NCBI RefSeq assembly: GCF_001693385.1
Contig: NZ_CP016428.1
Span: forward strand, 3,038,001-3,102,000
Source: Bradyrhizobium icense
GTDB lineage: Bacteria > Pseudomonadota > Alphaproteobacteria > Rhizobiales > Xanthobacteraceae
DNA: 64,000 nucleotides
Direction: 5' to 3'
Shown here one piece after another: positions 37,790 through 46,085 of this stretch. Under the pieces are notes generated by a model. The model did no database searches. It was not told the DNA's origin and saw only the letters and a program-made list of their open reading frames with translations. Each line of letters begins with the position of its first letter. The stretch's first letter is position 1. The position numbers were made by a program, and so were the translations under genes.

Positions 37790-38577
37790 ACATCCCGGTT
37801 TTTCCCGAGACCAATGTCGCGCTGAAAGGCAAGAAGGGTCTGATCGTCGGCATCGCCAATGACCAGTCCATCGCGTGGGGTTGCGCCAAGGCGTTTCGTG
37901 CGCTGGGCGCTGACCTTGCGGTCACCTATCTGAATGAGAAGGCCAAGAAGCACGTCGAGCCACTGGCCAGTGCATTGGAATCACCGATCTTCATGCCGCT
38001 CGACGTCATGGTCGAGGGTGAGACGGAGAAGGTATTCGAACGGATCGAGAAGGAATGGGGCCAGCTCGATTTTCTGCTTCACTCCATCGCCTTCTCGCCC
38101 AAGGGCGCGCTGCACGGCCGGGTCGTGGACGTCGACCGCGAAGGGTTCCAGAAGACCATGGACGTCTCGTGCTGGTCGTTCATGCGCATGGCGCATTTAG
38201 CGGAGCCGCTGATGAAGAACGGCGGCACCATTTTCACCATGACCTATTACGGCAGCCAGATGGTGGTGAAGAACTACAACGTGATGGGGGTCGCCAAAGC
38301 CGCCCTTGAAGCCGCGGTGCGCTACATCGCGGCCGAGCTCGGGCCCAAGGGCATTCGCGTCCACGCCATTTCACCGGGACCGCTCGCGACCCGCGCGGCA
38401 TCGGGTATCCCAGAGTTTGATGAATTGATGGACAAGGCGCAGTCGCAGGCGCCGACGCGCAGCCTGGTCAGTATCGACGACGTCGGGAAGGCGACCGCTT
38501 TCCTTGCGCTGGACGGCGCCAAGCTGATTACCGGCAGCGTGCTCTATATCGACGGCGGGTACCACATCATCGATTGA
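37786..38577 (+). CDS. fabI: NADH-dependent enoyl-ACP reductase FabI paralogue
   Basis: Short-chain dehydrogenase-fold enzyme that reduces the enoyl double bond of acyl-ACP. The 263-residue protein has the FabI cofactor motif [11 protein letters not shown] near 22-32 and the catalytic Y164 and K171 in [10 protein letters not shown]. It is coupled to ackA by an ATGA overlap. Linking fabI to an acetate fermentation operon is unusual. It may keep membrane lipid synthesis running at low oxygen or act as a sink for NADH; either is inference. A housekeeping fabI probably exists elsewhere. Confidence 0.92.
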   Translation: MNIPVFPETNVALKGKKGLIVGIANDQSIAWGCAKAFRALGADLAVTYLNEKAKKHVEPLASALESPIFMPLDVMVEGETEKVFERIEKEWGQLDFLLHSIAFSPKGALHGRVVDVDREGFQKTMDVSCWSFMRMAHLAEPLMKNGGTIFTMTYYGSQMVVKNYNVMGVAKAALEAAVRYIAAELGPKGIRVHAISPGPLATRAASGIPEFDELMDKAQSQAPTRSLVSIDDVGKATAFLALDGAKLITGSVLYIDGGYHIID

Positions 38578-38613
38578 GGCTTCGACCTAGAGCCTTGATC
38601 AATTGAATAAAAT

Positions 38614-39072
38614 CTAACGGTAGTGCAATCCGATCACCTCGGCAACGCAGGCTGGGCGCCGGCCGCCTTCAATCTCGATCACCACGCGATAATGCACCCG
38701 CAAGCCATCGGGCGGTACCTCCTCGGCTTCGGCCACACTGATGCGGCCGCGCAGTTTCGATCCAGCCGGGACCGGCGAGAGATAGCGGATGCGGTCCGCG
38801 CCATAGTTCAACGTGTTCTTCAGCCCCTTGAGGCCCATCACGGAGCGGATGAACATCGGGGTCAGGCTGAGGGAGAGCAGGCCATGGGCGATGGTCTTGC
38901 CGCCCGGCATTTCCGCCTGAGCGCGCTCCTGGTCAACATGGATCCACTGCTCGTCGCAGGTCGCTTCGGCAAACTTGTTGATGCGGTCTTGCGTCACCTC
39001 GATCCATTCGCTGGTACCGACTTCAGTGCCGACCGCCGCCTTCAGTTCATCGAACCCGTTGAATATCCGCAT
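38614..39072 (-). CDS. MaoC-like (R)-specific enoyl-CoA hydratase
   Basis: 152-residue hot-dog fold hydratase. The catalytic region DEQWIHVDQERAQ with downstream GKTIAHGLLSLSL carries the conserved Asp and His of PhaJ/MaoC enzymes. It is the last gene of a five-gene minus-strand run, 21 bp after the CoA-transferase B gene. It would supply or consume (R)-3-hydroxyacyl-CoA, linking acyl-CoA to polyhydroxyalkanoate. Its stop lies 36 bp from that of convergent fabI. Confidence 0.9.
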   Translation of the reverse strand: MRIFNGFDELKAAVGTEVGTSEWIEVTQDRINKFAEATCDEQWIHVDQERAQAEMPGGKTIAHGLLSLSLTPMFIRSVMGLKGLKNTLNYGADRIRYLSPVPAGSKLRGRISVAEAEEVPPDGLRVHYRVVIEIEGGRRPACVAEVIGLHYR

Positions 39073-39093
39073 GGCTTGGTCCGCCTTAGCGCT

Positions 39094-39744
39094 TCACAGC
39101 TTCATTTCGGGCACCACGTCCGGAACGGCGAGTTCGGCTTCCGTCACCGCCAACACCTCGGCGATCTTGAGGCCGGGCGCTGTTTCCATCAGGGTTGCCT
39201 TGCCGTCGGGAAATGCGATGACGGCCATGTCGGTTACGACCATGTCGACGGGACGGGCCGAGGTCAGGGGCAGGCTGCATTTGGCAACGATCTTCGACTT
39301 GCCCTTGGCGGCATGTTGCATAGCGACGATCACGCGCTTGGCGCCGCTCACGAGATCCATTGCTCCGCCCATGCCAGGCACCATCTTGCCCGGGATCATC
39401 CAGTTGGCGAGGTGGCCGGCTGCATCGACCTGCAAGCCACCCAGCACCGTAATGTCAACGTGACCGCCGCGGATCAGGCCGAACGACATCGCGCTATCGA
39501 ACGTCGCAGCGCCGGGCAGGGCGCTGATCGGCTTGCCACCGGCGTCGGTCAGGAGCGGATGTGCCATGCCTTGCTCGGGTATCGGCCCGGTGCCGATCAG
39601 CCCGTTCTCGGACTGGAAGAAGACTTTCAGCCCTTCGGGCAAATAGTTCGCAACCAGTGTCGGAATGCCGATGCCGAGATTGACGAGGTTACCTGGGCGA
39701 AGCTCCTTCGCTACGCGCCGGGCAATTATGGTTTGTGCATCCAT
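39094..39744 (-). CDS. 3-oxoacid/acetate CoA-transferase subunit B
   Basis: Beta subunit of a family I CoA-transferase. The 216-residue protein carries the catalytic glutamate E46 in QSENGLIGTGP and the GIGIPTLVA oxyanion region. It begins 3 bp after the subunit A gene. Such AtoDA/ScoAB enzymes swap CoA between acetate, acetoacetate or succinate and acyl-CoAs. Here it may activate short-chain acids from storage-polymer breakdown or fermentation. Confidence 0.93.
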   Translation of the reverse strand: MDAQTIIARRVAKELRPGNLVNLGIGIPTLVANYLPEGLKVFFQSENGLIGTGPIPEQGMAHPLLTDAGGKPISALPGAATFDSAMSFGLIRGGHVDITVLGGLQVDAAGHLANWMIPGKMVPGMGGAMDLVSGAKRVIVAMQHAAKGKSKIVAKCSLPLTSARPVDMVVTDMAVIAFPDGKATLMETAPGLKIAEVLAVTEAELAVPDVVPEMKL

Positions 39745-39747
39745 GGG

Positions 39748-40395
39748 TCACCCGTTCGCAACGAGGTAGTCGACCAGGGGGCCGGGCGTGACGACATGAT
39801 CGGGCGCGATCACGCCGACCGGTACGATGTGCTCGGCCGTGACAATGACGGTGTCAGCGGCCATCGCCATCACAGGGTTGAAGTTGCGCGCGGTCAGCGC
39901 ATAGGAGAGGTTGCCGACATAGTCGGACAGAAAGGCATGCACGAGCGCGAAATCGGCGCGCAGTGCGGTCTCGAGCAGGAATGTCTTGCCGTTGATCTCG
40001 ACCCTCTGCTTGCCTTGCTCGACGAGGGTGCCAACGCCCGTCGGCGTCAACACGCCGCCAAGGCCGCAACCGCCGGACCGGATGCGTTCGACGAAGGTGC
40101 CCTGCGGGATCAGGTCCACTTTGATCCGGGTGGCCAGCATCTGCTGCTGCGCTTTCGGATTGAGCCCGATATGGGTGCCGATCATGCTCGACACCTGTTC
40201 GCCGTCGAACAGCTTGCCGACACCCTTGCCGGGAACAGCCGCGTCGTTGCTGATCAGGGAAATGCCAGTTTTCTTCTGCCGCACCAGCTCATCGAGCAGG
40301 CGTTCCGGCGTGCCGACGCCCATGAAGCCGCCAACCATGATGCTCGCGCCGTTGGGAATCATCGCTACGGCTTCTTCGGCGGAAACAGACTTCAT
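39748..40395 (-). CDS. 3-oxoacid/acetate CoA-transferase subunit A
   Basis: Alpha subunit, 215 residues, with the CoA-binding GGFMGVGTPERLLDEL, IGTHIGLNP and GGCGLGGVLTPTGVGT. It is followed within 3 bp by subunit B. An exact palindromic FNR/FixK box (40464-40477) lies 68 bases upstream, overlapping the stop of the preceding gene, so the A-B-MaoC set has its own low-oxygen promoter inside the longer gene run. Confidence 0.93.
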   Translation of the reverse strand: MKSVSAEEAVAMIPNGASIMVGGFMGVGTPERLLDELVRQKKTGISLISNDAAVPGKGVGKLFDGEQVSSMIGTHIGLNPKAQQQMLATRIKVDLIPQGTFVERIRSGGCGLGGVLTPTGVGTLVEQGKQRVEINGKTFLLETALRADFALVHAFLSDYVGNLSYALTARNFNPVMAMAADTVIVTAEHIVPVGVIAPDHVVTPGPLVDYLVANG

Positions 40396-40463
40396 GGTCG
40401 GACTCCGGCAAGCGATCGGCGGTGTGATTTCCGGAAAATGTCGCCGCGCCGCCAGCCCGGACC

Positions 40464-40477
40464 TTGATCTGCATCAA
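40464..40477 (-). promoter_or_regulatory. FNR/FixK box upstream of the CoA-transferase genes
   Basis: TTGATCTGCATCAA has perfect TTGAT/ATCAA half-sites, 68 bases before the subunit A start. It overlaps the last 4 bases of the upstream hypothetical gene, making it an internal operon promoter. Confidence 0.87.
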
Positions 40478-41091
40478 GGCTTCAAGTCTTCGGAGCCGGC
40501 GCCGCGCCCGATGCCAATGCTCTCGAGCACCTCTTCCCACAACTTGCGGACCCGGCGATGCCGTGCCTCGACCGCCGCAGTCACTGCATCGCGCAACCCC
40601 TTGAGCTCGTCGCTCTTGAGGAAGTGAATCTGTGCCTGGATGAGCCGGCTGCTTTCGAATTCGACCCGGCGCAATGCAACCACGAACGGATCCTCGGCCG
40701 ACGCTTCGACCGGCAACAGGGCGGCCGGCCGAATAGTGGCATGAACGGCGTGCCCAAGTGCCGCGATATCGATGGTTATCGCCAGTCTATGGTCTTGTAC
40801 ACCGGTCACCGGTTTGGACAGCCAAGATGCTTCCCATGTCAGAGCCCGATAGGGAAACGTAAAATCCGGCACCCAGCTAGTCGCGCGCAACAACAGCGAG
40901 ACGGTCTCCGTCTCACGGTGGAGTTGCGCATTCAGCTCGGTTTGCCAGCCAGCTTTGAGCTGGGCCGGCAGAGCCAGGGCAAGCTGCCTGGCCAGCGCGC
41001 CATGCGCCGAGATCAGGAACGAGGCGACACGCGTCTGCTGAAGCGGCGGGACGCGCCCGATGGAATCGAGAGGCCCCAGGAATTGATTCAT
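40474..41091 (-). CDS. Conserved-looking hypothetical protein in hydrolase/CoA-transferase cluster
   Basis: 205 residues, coupled to the upstream hydrolase gene by an ATGA overlap (41088-41091). No signal peptide or membrane segment. A mixed alpha/beta pattern with many Trp and Leu (TSWVPDFTFPYRALTWEASW) and a C-terminal Arg/Glu-rich helix (EARHRRVRKLWEEVLESIG). I recognise no family. Its partner genes suggest a role in PHA or acyl metabolism. Confidence 0.75.
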   Translation of the reverse strand: MNQFLGPLDSIGRVPPLQQTRVASFLISAHGALARQLALALPAQLKAGWQTELNAQLHRETETVSLLLRATSWVPDFTFPYRALTWEASWLSKPVTGVQDHRLAITIDIAALGHAVHATIRPAALLPVEASAEDPFVVALRRVEFESSRLIQAQIHFLKSDELKGLRDAVTAAVEARHRRVRKLWEEVLESIGIGRGAGSEDLKP

Positions 41092-42014
41092 GGCGGAGCC
41101 CCCGCCACTGGGATAGCGCGCAAATGGTCGTAGCCGGCGGGAAACGGCATCATCTCCCCGCCCGGCTCGTCGGGCGCGATCCAGATCGCCTTGTTGCCTT
41201 GCCAGCGTTTCGCGAGCACATCCTCGGCGAAGCGCGCCAAGAGGTCCGCGGTCAGCGCTGCCTTTTCCAGCGTGAAGGCGTGATAGGCTTTCGGAATGAT
41301 GACCAGCGAACTGTCGGGAATGCCGATACGTAGCGTTTCATGCAGGGACCGTGGCGTGAGAAAATCGAACTCGCCGTTCAGGATCATTGTCGGCGTCTTG
41401 ATCGAAGAAAGCAGCGGCGAGAGCGGTTGAAAGTCGAGGAAAGACTCCATCAGATTTTGCAGCGCATAGACGTCGTTGATCAACCAGCCCTGTCGTTTCA
41501 CCGCATCGAGATTGCTAAGCAGGGGCTTGAGCCATGAATCCGAAAGATTCATTGGCAGCAGCAGGTCCTGCAGATAGCCCGTGCCGCCGAGGATGAGCCC
41601 GGTTCGTAGCGCATTGCCGAGCAATAGGAGCTGGGGCGACAGCTCGGCGAACGCACTCATCGGTATCAGCCCGGCTAGTCTGTCACCGTGCTCGATGGCA
41701 TAGCGCAGGGCGATCAGACCACCAAAGCTGATACCGCTCAGGAAGACCGGGCCGCTGCCGAGTTCGCCGATCAATAGACGCAGCGCGTCGACCTGGTCGT
41801 CCTGGCTGATGAAGAGCTCCGGCTTATCGGATGCGCCCTGTCCGAGCAGGTCGAATGTTGCGACGCGAAAACCTCTACTGATCAGAGCCTCGCGATAGGG
41901 CGTCCACAACTCGGCATATTGCGTAAGCCCGTTGACGAATACGTAGGCCGGCGCGTCTTTCGGACCGTCCAGCCCATAACGGATGCGGTGCGAGCCATAC
42001 GCCAAGAACGGCAT
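41088..42014 (-). CDS. Alpha/beta hydrolase
   Basis: 308-residue cytoplasmic hydrolase. Nucleophile S96 in GISFGG, acid residue in GEFDFLTP, and a terminal YHAFTLEK histidine complete a Ser-Asp-His triad; LLGQGASDKP is the typical cap-side loop. Possible roles are an oligomer hydrolase or esterase. The divergent region to 42146 holds an FNR/FixK box 59 bases before this start. It is the first gene of a five-gene run to the MaoC gene. Confidence 0.88.
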   Translation of the reverse strand: MPFLAYGSHRIRYGLDGPKDAPAYVFVNGLTQYAELWTPYREALISRGFRVATFDLLGQGASDKPELFISQDDQVDALRLLIGELGSGPVFLSGISFGGLIALRYAIEHGDRLAGLIPMSAFAELSPQLLLLGNALRTGLILGGTGYLQDLLLPMNLSDSWLKPLLSNLDAVKRQGWLINDVYALQNLMESFLDFQPLSPLLSSIKTPTMILNGEFDFLTPRSLHETLRIGIPDSSLVIIPKAYHAFTLEKAALTADLLARFAEDVLAKRWQGNKAIWIAPDEPGGEMMPFPAGYDHLRAIPVAGAPP

Positions 42015-42073
42015 TCGATCTGCCTAATCCGTGTTCCCGAACCCAACCCTGGGATGCGGCACCGATGCTTCCC

Positions 42074-42087
42074 TTGAGATAAATCAA
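42074..42087. promoter_or_regulatory. FNR/FixK box between two divergent hydrolase genes
   Basis: TTGAGATAAATCAA fits TTGA-N6-TCAA and is almost equidistant from both starts: 59 bases to the minus-strand gene (42014) and 58 to the plus-strand gene (42146). A single site probably serves both. Confidence 0.85.
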
Positions 42088-42145
42088 GGTTCGGACCGAT
42101 GCCGAGACTGAAGCTTTTCCCAAAGTAACATCAGGGAGGCTTTCC

Positions 42146-44632
42146 ATGAGGCGGCTCTTAGTCGGTATCGTCCTTCTTGCGATGAGCGCGTCGGTCGCGA
42201 CCGCACAGCCCTTCACGCGGCGGTCCTCGCAAGTGCAGCACGACGGCTTGAAGCAATACTATGAGATCGCAGACTTCAAGCTCGGCGGCAAATACGATCT
42301 CGCCAATCCGTCGAAGTGGGAAAATGGCGGGGAAGGCGGCGTGACTCTGGAGTCGCTCGCCGGCGGTAAGCTGCGCACGGCATACATTGCGATCGGCACG
42401 CCGCGGCGCAACGCCGCTGGCGATATCACCAATGCGGTCGTCATCAATTCCTATTACTCCGGCGACTCCACGGACATGTACGAGCAGTGGGTCAAGGGCG
42501 CCGCGCTTTCGGGCGGCGTTCCGATCATCGGTCCGGGTCGACCGATCGATACCGACCGCTACTACGTCATCATGGTCGATCCGCTCGGCACCTGGGGCGC
42601 AAGCAAGCCGTCGGACGGTTTGGGGATCAAATTCCCGCAATATAGCTATTTCGACATGGTGCAGGCGAACTATCGGATGCTGCGCGATCACCTGAAGGTG
42701 GCCAAGGTCGCGCTTGCCGCCGGCGTCTCGATGGGAGGCACGCAGACCTACGTCTGGGGCGTCATGCACCCCGAGTACGTCAGTGCAATTATGCCGATCG
42801 GCGGCACTACCCAATCGGATGCCGGCGATCCTGTCGGCAACTGGACCTTCCAGTTGATGACGGCTGCGATTGAGTCCGATCCGGTCTGGCAGCAGACCAA
42901 GGGCGACTACTACAAGATGCCCAAGGAAAAGCATCCGTTGATGGGCTTGGCGTTCGGATGGTCGGTTCTGGGCTTGACCGGCTACGACTTGTCCTTCCGT
43001 ACCACACAGGCGTTCACGGCGGTGCAGCCGGAGATATTCTACTGGGACCCGCCGAACGAGAAGGCCGGTCTCAACGTCATCAACCGCTCCAAACTGTATG
43101 ACGCGGTCGACCTTGTTTGGCGCAACCGGGTGGGCGAGACCCACAATATCAATGACCATCTCGGCCGGACCCAGGCGCGAACGCTGGTGATCCACATCAA
43201 GAACGACCTCTGGCTCAACTTCACGCTGGCAGAGAGAGCGGTCGAACGTATCCCCGGTGCCGACCTGATGGCCGAAGAAAGCCCGGTCGCGCATTACGGC
43301 GTCTTCTCGATTCTCAATACACGCAAGAACGACCCGAAATTCGTGTCGTTCATGGATGATGTCGCGAGCCTCGATAAGGCGCAGCAGTTCGCCGACAAGA
43401 ACTTCCGCGTTCCGGGGATAGCTTCTAACATCGACCCGAAGAAGTCATTCTGGAAGCACCACGTCACGTATCCCTATCCCGTAAAATACGCGAACGCCAA
43501 AGATGGCCGGGGGACGACGTACCAGATCGGCTACATGGACGAGTACTACGGCACCGACAAGGATCCCAAGGTGCTTGTCATCGTCCACGGCAAGGGCGCG
43601 TTCGCCGGTCACTACGGCAACGTCATGCAGTATGCGCTGCGCAGCGGCCTGCGGGTGATCGCACCGGACCTGCCGCACTACGGCATGTCCGGTCCGGGCA
43701 ATCTCGACAAGAGCCCGGCGAGGACCATGCGGGACCTGCGGGAGGTGGTCCATGACCTCGTCGTGAACCAACTCAACGTCAAGCAGGCGACCTACCTGGG
43801 TCATTCGCTCGGCGGCCAAGTCATCCTGGGCTACGCGCTGATGTACCCGGACGCGGTGAAGAGCCTCGTTCTCGAGGCGCCGGCGGGCCTTGAGGAATAT
43901 CCGCGCGAGGTGACGATCGGCCCAGGCAAGAAGGCAAAGCTGTTCGACGCCGCGCTCGCGCGTGATTTCGACAAGTGGAAGGAGGTCTGGGGGCCGACCC
44001 AGGTCCTCGCCAACGAAATCGCTCGCCCGGAGCAGAACATCCGCGAGTTCTTCTATTTCAAGAAGCGCGATCCGGTCACCGGTGTGGTCGGCCGTAGCAA
44101 GAGCGGCTACTTCATGAATGACAGCCAGTATGCGCGGCTGCACACCGAACAGCGCGTCGGATTGATCAAGGGCAATCCGAAGGAGCTGGAGCAATGGGCC
44201 AATGTCTACATCTTCGACATCTATACCATGGTTTCGGAGCTGCAGCAGGATGACCCAAAGAACCTTTATCGGCGGCTCACTGACATCAAGGCGCCGATCT
44301 TCCTGGCCTTCGGCGACAAGGAGCCCTTCATTCCCGGCACCGCGTTCAACGGGCTGAAGGATCTCGGCCGCGACATCATCACGCCGTTCATGACGAGAAT
44401 GACGCGCGCCAATAACCAGCCGATCCTGAAGATCTATCCAGACACCGGGCACTTCATCCATACCGATAACCCCGTGGAGTTTCCGGCAGACGTGACTGAT
44501 TTCGTCTCGACGGGCTTCCTCGACACAAGCTCGCCACTCGAAACCGACCGCATCATCAATGGCGTAGTCAGCACCGTGGCTGAAGCGCCGACGCCGGAAG
44601 GACCCAATCCAACGGCTGGCTTGAACAAGTAG
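42146..44632 (+). CDS. Secreted protein with two fused alpha/beta-hydrolase domains
   Basis: 828 residues with a signal peptide (MRRLLVGIVLLAMSASVATA). Domain 1 (about 40-430) resembles homoserine O-acetyltransferase (MetX)-type hydrolases, with nucleophile S195 in GVSMGGTQ and an AHYGVFS-like histidine. Domain 2 (about 440-790) is a separate hydrolase with VIVHGKGAFAGHYGN, nucleophile S554 in GHSLGGQV, acid in AFGDKEPFIPG and GHFIHTDNP. Two complete active sites in one exported chain is unusual. An FNR/FixK box lies 58 bases upstream. It is followed closely by another hydrolase and a phasin. Substrates are unknown; periplasmic ester or polymer hydrolysis is a guess. Confidence 0.88.
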   Translation: MRRLLVGIVLLAMSASVATAQPFTRRSSQVQHDGLKQYYEIADFKLGGKYDLANPSKWENGGEGGVTLESLAGGKLRTAYIAIGTPRRNAAGDITNAVVINSYYSGDSTDMYEQWVKGAALSGGVPIIGPGRPIDTDRYYVIMVDPLGTWGASKPSDGLGIKFPQYSYFDMVQANYRMLRDHLKVAKVALAAGVSMGGTQTYVWGVMHPEYVSAIMPIGGTTQSDAGDPVGNWTFQLMTAAIESDPVWQQTKGDYYKMPKEKHPLMGLAFGWSVLGLTGYDLSFRTTQAFTAVQPEIFYWDPPNEKAGLNVINRSKLYDAVDLVWRNRVGETHNINDHLGRTQARTLVIHIKNDLWLNFTLAERAVERIPGADLMAEESPVAHYGVFSILNTRKNDPKFVSFMDDVASLDKAQQFADKNFRVPGIASNIDPKKSFWKHHVTYPYPVKYANAKDGRGTTYQIGYMDEYYGTDKDPKVLVIVHGKGAFAGHYGNVMQYALRSGLRVIAPDLPHYGMSGPGNLDKSPARTMRDLREVVHDLVVNQLNVKQATYLGHSLGGQVILGYALMYPDAVKSLVLEAPAGLEEYPREVTIGPGKKAKLFDAALARDFDKWKEVWGPTQVLANEIARPEQNIREFFYFKKRDPVTGVVGRSKSGYFMNDSQYARLHTEQRVGLIKGNPKELEQWANVYIFDIYTMVSELQQDDPKNLYRRLTDIKAPIFLAFGDKEPFIPGTAFNGLKDLGRDIITPFMTRMTRANNQPILKIYPDTGHFIHTDNPVEFPADVTDFVSTGFLDTSSPLETDRIINGVVSTVAEAPTPEGPNPTAGLNK

Positions 44633-44640
44633 GGATGCAG

Positions 44641-45504
44641 ATGCCGCGGGTACGTGCGGGAGCAGTCAGCCTTGGCTGGCGGGAGTGGGGGGAAGGCGAT
44701 ACTACCGTCGCCTTCATCCATGGCAATCTCGCCAGCAAGGATTGGATTGAGCTGGCGGCACCTTTGTTTCCGATCGGCCTGCGGGTGATCGGGATCGACT
44801 GGCGCGGCTGCGGCGAAAGCGACCGGCCGAAGCATGCGGAAGGCTATGCCAACTACTCGATACATCAGCATGCGCAAGACATGCTGGCTGCCCTGGACGC
44901 CCTGGACGTTCCCTTCTGCCATCTGGCCACCCACTCGACCGGCGGCATTATCGCGGCTCGGATGCTGCTGTCGCAGCCGCAGCGGTTCGGCCGGGTGTTC
45001 GCGCTCGATCCGGTGACGCCGCTCGGCATGGCCTTCAGCGATGAACAGATCGGTCTCTTCCGCGCCATGATGGCAAGCCGCGAGGTGACGCGCGCGGTGA
45101 TGGCGACGGCCGCATCCTCGCTGTTCGTGCCGGAAAGCTTGCGGCCTGGCGTTATGCCGCGCTTTCGGGAAGGGCTGGGCGAGATCCAGAAACTTTTCGA
45201 GCGCATCCTGGAACAGGCCTTTGGCGTATCGGAGGGAATCTGGATCGGCACGCCGGTCAATCTCACGCGGGAGCGCGAGAGCGGTGAACTGGAGCGGCGG
45301 ATGCCGGAGCTTCATCATCCCCATCTCGTGCTGTGGGGTGAACAGGATGGCTGGATCGCAAAAGCCGATCTGCTGGCTATGGCGGCCGCCATGCCTGACT
45401 GCCGCGTCGTTCAGGTCTCCCGGATCGGGCATTCGATGAATCTGGAATTGCCGGCGCTCTATGCCGGCTATTTCGGCGCCTGGTTCGGTGGTTTTGATAG
45501 GTAA
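44641..45504 (+). CDS. Alpha/beta hydrolase
   Basis: 287 residues, no signal peptide. IHGNLASKDW is the oxyanion-hole region, nucleophile S99 lies in ATHSTGG, an acid follows in GEQDGW and a histidine in RIGHSMN. I use the ATG at 44641, six bases after AGGG; the ATG at 44635 adds two residues. It follows the two-domain hydrolase by 8 bp and precedes the phasin by 24 bp, so the three are one transcript. A cytoplasmic esterase or depolymerase-like role is plausible. Confidence 0.88.
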   Translation: MPRVRAGAVSLGWREWGEGDTTVAFIHGNLASKDWIELAAPLFPIGLRVIGIDWRGCGESDRPKHAEGYANYSIHQHAQDMLAALDALDVPFCHLATHSTGGIIAARMLLSQPQRFGRVFALDPVTPLGMAFSDEQIGLFRAMMASREVTRAVMATAASSLFVPESLRPGVMPRFREGLGEIQKLFERILEQAFGVSEGIWIGTPVNLTRERESGELERRMPELHHPHLVLWGEQDGWIAKADLLAMAAAMPDCRVVQVSRIGHSMNLELPALYAGYFGAWFGGFDR

Positions 45505-45528
45505 GGAAACTCACGGGAGGAGAACGCA

Positions 45529-45877
45529 ATGGCCGAGCCGACGATGTCTGCAGAGAGCGTCCGAACTATGCTGAGCGAAAATCTCGACAGGCTTCGGAAG
45601 GCCAACGCGGATTATTTTCAGATGCTGGAGAAGAATCTGGCTTCAGCGCAACTGCCTATTGGCGGCCACGCCATGCAGTATTTTGAGCTCATGCAGCGCA
45701 ACGTGACCGCGACCTTATCTCTGCGACAAGCTCATCAAGGCAAAGGACGTGAAGGATTCCATGAGGATCCAGTCCGAATTTGTCCAGGATCAGATGCGCG
45801 CAATGACCGATCAGGCGAGGAGCTTGGGCGAGTCCACAATGAAGGCGATGACAGGAGCCTTCGTGCCCAAGAGCTGA
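45529..45877 (+). pseudogene. Phasin gene with a frameshift
   Basis: Phasins coat polyhydroxyalkanoate granules. A strong GGGAGGAG precedes the ATG, and the first 63 residues (LSENLDRLRKANADYFQMLE then HAMQYFELMQRNVTATL) are phasin-like. At about 45718 the frame is lost; the expected ending (LCDKLIKAKDVKDSMRIQSE then a helix to FVPKS) is in the next frame with its stop at 45875-45877. Total length of 349 bases shows a net +1 or -2 shift. Rejoined protein is about 115 residues, normal for this phasin type. Error and real mutation cannot be separated here. Confidence 0.87.
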
Positions 45878-46015
45878 GGCCGGCGGCCAACTTCTGTCGC
45901 TTGCGACGGCAGGAGAGCGATGGCGGACGCTCACGTGGCACTCATCTGGCAGCAAAAATCGAGCGACACTGTGGGCGCCATCGCGACCAGGCTGGCACTG
46001 TGCAACCGCAGGGCT

Positions 46016-46029
46016 TTGATTTGAGTCAA
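46016..46029 (+). promoter_or_regulatory. FNR/FixK box upstream of the AI-2E permease gene
   Basis: TTGATTTGAGTCAA fits TTGA-N6-TCAA, 56 bases before the TTG start at 46086. Confidence 0.85.
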
Positions 46030-46085
46030 GCCTATTCAGCGCTGACTGCAGAATCCTTGCTGCCGGGCAGACATGGGGGTGCCGC

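Noticed and set aside
38595..38608. TTGATCAATTGAA near the fabI/MaoC stops as an FNR box
   Set aside because: Half-site spacing is wrong (no TTGA-N6-TCAA), and it lies between two convergent gene ends, not at a promoter.
38623..40467. 614-codon open frame antisense to the CoA-transferase and MaoC genes
   Set aside because: Three recognisable genes lie on the other strand; the translation is His/Arg/Gly-rich shadow sequence.
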